Below are positions 59,885-64,000 of a DNA stretch of 64,000 nucleotides, piece by piece. The position numbers and the translations under genes are program-made. The notes under the pieces are model-generated. The model saw nothing but the letters and a program-made list of their open reading frames with translations. It had not been told where the DNA came from and did no database searches. How positions within the stretch are numbered: position 1 is the first letter of the stretch; every line of letters starts with the position of its first letter. Source of the DNA: Marasmius tenuissimus (taxonomy: Eukaryota > Basidiomycota > Agaricomycetes > Agaricales > Marasmiaceae). Location: assembly GCA_029532415.1 (NCBI GenBank), contig JAQOTA010000031.1:62001-126000 (forward strand), read 5' to 3'.

Positions 59885-60000
59885 ATTGATAAAAAATTTT
59901 GCGCACGAAAATTTTTCGAGTGATTCAAAGTCACCAGCGCTATCTAGTAGGTGATCAGTCCACTGGATTCACGAAAAGACTAAAAGAAAAAACTCAAAAA

Positions 60001-60204
60001 TGTAAGGACTTCGTGTACTTGAGAAGTCGAACGAGTCCTTGCGAGAGTTCTTGATGTCTTGACAGAGAGAACGAGAGGAAAGAGTTTGTTCAGAGAGTCA
60101 ATTCAAGAAGAACTAAGGTAAACAATAGTACATAGTACGGCTTTTATAGTAGGTAGAGAGCACGTGAGTCGGGAATACCCGAAGACTCGTAGGTTATCCT
60201 TACA
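60001..60204 (-). repeat. 5' LTR of the chromovirus
   Basis: 204 bp, identical by eye to 51300-51503. The stop that ends the disrupted gene X frame (60200-60202) lies in this LTR. Confidence 0.95.
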
Positions 60205-60984
60205 GTGCGTGCAATCGTTCCAGCCACTGCCTTGTGAAGTCCCCCTGAAACACTAATTTTCCCTTTGAGTACCCATCTTCAAGAGATTCTCCAACCAAAA
60301 AGACCTCCTCAAGGTTGCTTAAAGCTTGGATGAGATATTGAATCCGGGTAGTCAATTGCTGGCATTCCTTCCTTTCCTTGCGTGCACCATACTCGTTCAA
60401 GATAGCGTTTCTGACCTTCGCCACAGTATCCATCATGGAGTTGAAAACTTTGTACGGGAGCTCGAGCGGTGATTCAGTGTTGTGCTGATGGTCAGATTGA
60501 GTCCATGCGAGGTACTCTTTGTAAATTTGTTCGAGGTACGTCGATCCGGAGTTGCAAAGGAATTCGTTGATATTGTTCTTTAGGTCCCTGAGATCTGCGA
60601 GAGTATTGCTGATGAGGATTAGCGAAGGAAGTAGCACCGAAAATGCTAGTGATTACACACCCCTTGTACTCAGCCTGAGCCCGAGCTTCCCAGAGCACCC
60701 TCTTGCTCTCCACAACCTTCGCTTTCGCAGATTTACATTCAAGTTTTCTGAAGTGTAAGACATCAGCAGTATATACGGAGATTTGCATGAAATGACATAC
60801 ATCTCTTCGGCATATTTAGCCCTTCATTTGGCATGAATTTCGTCCTTATTTCTACACAGGACACAGATTAACGAAGGGTTTTCAGCGGAAAGACGGTTAA
60901 TTACCGTTGGTAGTATCGACTATTCTTCTCCCTGGTGGCACACTCACGAGCTTTCTGGGTGGTGTGGTGACGGTGAGCAGGCAT
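60205..60984 (-). pseudogene. 5' part of gene X, truncated by the retrotransposon
   Basis: Exons 60984-60905, 60851-60801, 60747-60661 and 60608-60205, with three small GT-AG introns in consistent phases. The start MPAHRHHTTQKARECATREK and the following basic stretch (NKDEIHAK, then RAKYAEE) resemble a bZIP-like basic region; a long helical, coiled-coil-prone region follows. An in-frame TGA (60824-60826) sits where CGA would give Arg. Exon 4 runs into the LTR. Without the element and one GTGCG copy it would continue in frame from 51294 to a GTAAGT donor at 51266, and exon 5 begins at 51206, so both halves were one gene before insertion. Confidence 0.7.
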
Positions 60985-61320
60985 GATGATGGAGAAGGTT
61001 AGAGCCCGTTGATGAGTTAATACAAAACGCGAGATGAAGCCGTCGGAACTAGGTGTACGTTAAGACTGTTTCAGAAAATCCCGCTTTTTTACAGCAGGTG
61101 TCTTAACATTGATACTTATACTCTAAAACATTACTTCTTTGAAATTCTCAGTAGTCGACTCTACATAAAATAAAAGGACCTATCCGAAAAGGCCGAAGGG
61201 CCTCGGCAAACCCCGTAAGCTGCAGAAGTTGTGCATAATTAAGGTTCAAGTTTTTTTTTCATCGACCAGAACCACCAAAGTCGAGGTACAGAGCAAGTCA
61301 GTCGTCATTTAGGAGAGAGA

Positions 61321-62153
61321 ATGGATAGTATGGAGGAAAGAGGTGCGTTTTTGTTCATCTTCGAGGCTTCAAACTCTCACATGTTTTGATTTTCCGGGAC
61401 CGGAGTAGCTGATATGTCGGATATTTCTGACACCAAGACTGCATACAGCCTCTCGGAAATCTCGGATGTTTCAAGCAGTCAGACAGCCGTTGAACTTCCA
61501 GATTCAGATCCTCAGGTCAACATCCTCCCTTATCCACTAGCGGCTCCTCATGAGCCCTACCTTGCGCAAAAGTGATACGCAGAATTTGAGGCTCACAAAA
61601 GACGGCACCCTGGACAGCATGCACTTCTTTCACCCCCGTCTTCCATAGAGTTTTCCTTCAGAGATTTCACATCAGCCCTCAGTCGTGCCTTTCTAGTTGC
61701 CCAACAGACACCACCTTCCTGTACGGCACCAGGTTCCTCTGAGGAATTTTCGACCTTTTGCGAGAAACTCGGAATGAACATCAACCTGTCGGTACCGCCA
61801 GCTCAGACCGAGGTGGAAGGGAATGTCTTGGAGGTCAAGAGGATGGTGTTTACGGGTGTACTTAGATGGGCAGAAGTCTGGAAAGATCCCCTTCCGGATG
61901 GGGTAGACAAGAAGCTATTGTTCAAGGTGCGCATGTATCCAAATCGCTACACTGACCAATCTGATGCAGTACCTCTCATCAGGACATCACAAAGTTCATC
62001 TGTGAGAATGCCGAAGCTCGAAAGCGAGATGACCATGTCAAAATGAGGTTAGGTGAGGTAGCCTTCCCTTACCACGAAGCAAACTGGAAGGAAATCATGG
62101 AGGAGGATCTCGGGAAAAGCAACTGGGAAGGCTGGAGAGATGGGGCCCTCTGA
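61321..62153 (+). pseudogene. Small hypothetical protein with an internal stop
   Basis: Exons 61321-61342, 61409-61926 and 61983-62153. The second intron has a good branch site (CACTGACC) and the phases agree, giving 236 codons. An in-frame TGA at 61573-61575 interrupts exon 2, where CGA would fit. The product is acidic at its N-terminus (DMSDISDTKTAYSLSEISD), with a conserved-looking middle (SPPSSIEFSFRDFTSALSRA) and end (NWEGWRDGAL). No domain was recognised. It lies tail-to-tail with the Ulp1 gene, with only 117 bp between their stops, and may belong to the same element. Confidence 0.55.
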
Positions 62154-62269
62154 GTACATGGCACGCAGCTTAGTGTAGAAAAAAACAATGAATTACAAAA
62201 TTCCCACCGAACACAATTGATTGGCAATGCTCTGAGCAATGAGCAGAATACATAAATACACGATGCAAA

Positions 62270-64000
62270 CTATACAGGGAGGGTATGTACAATATTAGCC
62301 AGATATTTGCGAACACGGACAATATCCTTTTCCTCTATGTACGCGTAATCAAAACCTCGGATTACAGCTGCCATAACCCAAAGTACCCAGACCCCGCAGT
62401 CATAGCCATTGCTCTGTATTGGACCTATCTGTAGCGGGTAAGCCGCCCAACTCGATAGTACAGATAGGGATGAGAACAAAGGAGCGAAACCGCGGTCCTT
62501 CGCCAGGCAAATTAGTTGGCTGATGACGATCTGAATCTTCTGCAGAAAGATGATAAGTTGTGGCAACATGTCAAAGAAAGAACTCGAGCTTACCGATAAC
62601 CAACCCAAAACGAATGAACGCGACCCGAAGCTATCAAAAATATGGATCTCCTCCCTCTCCACCCTGACTACTGCCAAAGCCCAGTGTTGTTCGACGTTGT
62701 CATGGATTGGTATAATCCACGTCCCTCGTGTCCAATATACGCTGTCCCGGACTAATCTCCAGGCTGTATCCGTCGGACGTGATCCATGTCTCAATAACTC
62801 CGGAATAATGAAGCTTGAGAGGACTGCGCAATCAAAATCGGTGACGCGTAATGTCCGCTGGAGTAGAGCAGCACATCTGTTGATGCACTGATCATCCAAC
62901 CATCATGTTGCAGAGTCCAACCTCTCATACTGGGGAGCCTCAAAGATATATTGCAAGATGGGGTGAGGGGCATACAAGCGGCTGTCGAATTTGGGGAAGC
63001 GATGGTTCTTGATGCCGCTCCAGAGCGTAGCATCCACGAGTAGAGACTCCTGTGAAGTAGAGATTGAATCAGTATAGAGTACAGCGTAAAACAAGAAGAA
63101 AAGAACTGACCGGAGGTTCCCATTGCAGAATTATAGGCTCCTCACCATCATCCGATTCATAGTCATCCATCACATCGTGAAGGGCGAACCTTTCGCCGGT
63201 GATTTCAATCTCCTCCTCCTCTTCGTCATTGTCGTCTTCGGACTGAGCGTCATTGCGAATGTTTGCACTAGTGGGAGCCAATGGTTGAGATGCCTCTAGG
63301 ATCTGCATTTGCGGTGTGGACGTTGGAGGCTGAGGTAGAGGTGTGGTCGGCAGCCATGAAGGTTGAGCCGGAGATGAGGAAGGTAGCACTGAAGGTGGTG
63401 GTGATGAATAGGGAGGTGGTGGCGAAGGTGGAGACAAAGCTGTGGGCGATACCGGCGAGGGAGGAGCTGTGGTTGGCTGAGATAACCACTGCTCTGTCAC
63501 TTTAATCTCCTGTCGAAATACAGAAACCGGGACAAACGGACTTGCCCAGCAGTCTGTGAGCAGCAGGTGGTCCTGGAGGTGCATACGGAGAAGGGTGTGG
63601 TACTTCAAGTCTAATGTGGTAGCCCAAGTTAGTATATTGTTTTTAGGGCCGAAACGACGTGTAAACTTACATCGACTGTGGTTTTTCATGAACATCAGAG
63701 CCTGGAGCTCACGGGCAAACCATGAGCAGAGGTTTCTTGCTTCTACTTCCGGTCAAGAATCAAAAGAGACCATGTTCCCTTACAAGTCTCCTCGTCGGTA
63801 AGCCATTTCAGGGGTGTCTCCATCTGCGTAACACAGACATCCTCCAGGAGATGGAAGGATTCGAGGTCACGGAGAGCCGCCAGCTGAGTTGGAAGCTTAT
63901 GAGGTACAGGTATCCCGTAGTTTGGTTGATAATGCTGCTCAAGGTAGGTGATGTGCTGGTTGAATTTTCGGATCTGGTTTTCAAACGCAGCCGCACGACA
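62270..64000 (-). pseudogene. Ulp1/SENP-type (C48) cysteine protease-containing gene, 5' end outside window
   Basis: Exons run from the right edge to 63784, 63745-63671, 63610-63111, 63049-62594 and 62539-62270; the first intron (38 bp) is the least certain. The N-terminal part (FENQIRKFNQHITYLEQHYQ, then LPTQLAALRDLES) is helical. A Pro/Ser-rich, then acidic linker (DDNDEEEEEIEI) follows. The C-terminal C48 domain shows His in EQHWALAVV, Asp in IHIFDS, and Cys in SNGYDCGVW after a Gln. A TGA at 62903-62905, likely from a 3-bp insertion, interrupts the start of the protease domain (before WLDDQCIN). Such proteases are often carried by fungal DNA transposons of the KDZ type, and the N-terminal text would fit a transposase C-terminus; that link is inference. 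Confidence 0.72.

Larger units (their letters stand above)
51300..60204 (-). mobile_element. Ty3-type chromovirus LTR retrotransposon (complete, coding frames broken)
   Basis: An 8,905-bp element transcribed on the minus strand. The two 204-bp LTRs are identical, start TG and end CA, and are flanked by the 5-bp duplication GTGCG (51295-51299 and 60205-60209). Gene order is Gag, protease, reverse transcriptase, RNase H, integrase, chromodomain-like segment, then an extra tail. The integrase after RNase H makes it Ty3-type. It is inserted in an exon of gene X in the same transcriptional direction. Pol is interrupted by one TGA and one deletion/frameshift, so it cannot be autonomous as read. The primer-binding site next to the 5' LTR is not obvious; AGAGGGCGAA beside the 3' LTR may be the polypurine tract. 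Confidence 0.95.

Noticed and set aside
59900..59935. T-arm-like hairpin near the 5' LTR as primer-binding site
   Set aside because: GTGATTCAAAGTCAC forms a T-arm-like hairpin but lies over 60 bp from the LTR end, too far for a normal primer-binding site.
50056..61575. Recoding of TGA as an amino acid in this organism
   Set aside because: TGA is the natural stop of intact genes here (esterase copies 2 and 5, FAD oxidase), so the internal TGAs are better read as mutations.
63740..63790. Frameshift in the Ulp1 gene near 63750
   Set aside because: A 38-bp GT-AG intron (63783-63746) restores the frame with no stop, so an intron is the simpler explanation, though it is very short.

Overview
The window looks like nuclear DNA of a filamentous basidiomycete, most likely an agaricomycete. 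The genes are split by many short introns (about 40-200 bp). The enzymes are typical of plant-litter degraders, and the mobile DNA fits (a Ty3-type chromovirus, an Ulp1/C48-protease element, several MITEs). No ribosomal RNA gene, CRISPR array or bacterial-style operon is present. All exon models were derived by eye from splice consensus and reading-frame arithmetic.

Layout. 0-8.4 kb: mostly unrecognised DNA with one MITE, one small two-exon gene (2.7-3.2 kb) and three tRNA-Ser(AGA) copies with introns; the third has a damaged acceptor stem. 8.5-26.2 kb: a direct array of five tannase/feruloyl-esterase paralogues, each with three exons in the same phases; the fourth has a stop codon just after its catalytic serine motif. 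A cytoplasmic tyrosyl-tRNA synthetase gene lies on the opposite strand between copies 2 and 3, and two related MITEs lie between copies 3 and 4. 28.6-36.0 kb: a secreted berberine-bridge-type FAD oxidase, a D-amino-acid-oxidase-family enzyme and a rhamnogalacturonan-acetylesterase-like SGNH hydrolase. 36.3-43.1 kb: four more relatives of the small gene at 2.7 kb, all on the minus strand. They share an Asn-rich exon 1 with an I-x-N-x-x-C-type motif; a splice donor closes the exon in the copies that are not cut short. 43.2-46.1 kb: repeats, including a CACTA-like non-autonomous element whose empty site is preserved next door. 47.7-64 kb: a decayed multi-exon gene on the minus strand, cut by a complete 8.9-kb Ty3 chromovirus (identical 204-bp LTRs, 5-bp target duplication), then a small decayed plus-strand gene and a decayed gene ending in an Ulp1 cysteine-protease domain at the right edge.

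How the parts relate. The esterase array, the acetylesterase and the FAD oxidase would fit attack on esterified phenolics and pectin in plant cell walls; this is inference from families. The right third is a mobile-element graveyard in which the same lesion, an in-frame TGA where CGA (Arg) is expected, recurs. The most unusual material is the small Asn-rich gene family, the repeated domain inside the chromovirus Gag-protease ORF, and the SR/RGG/acidic tail on its Pol ORF.
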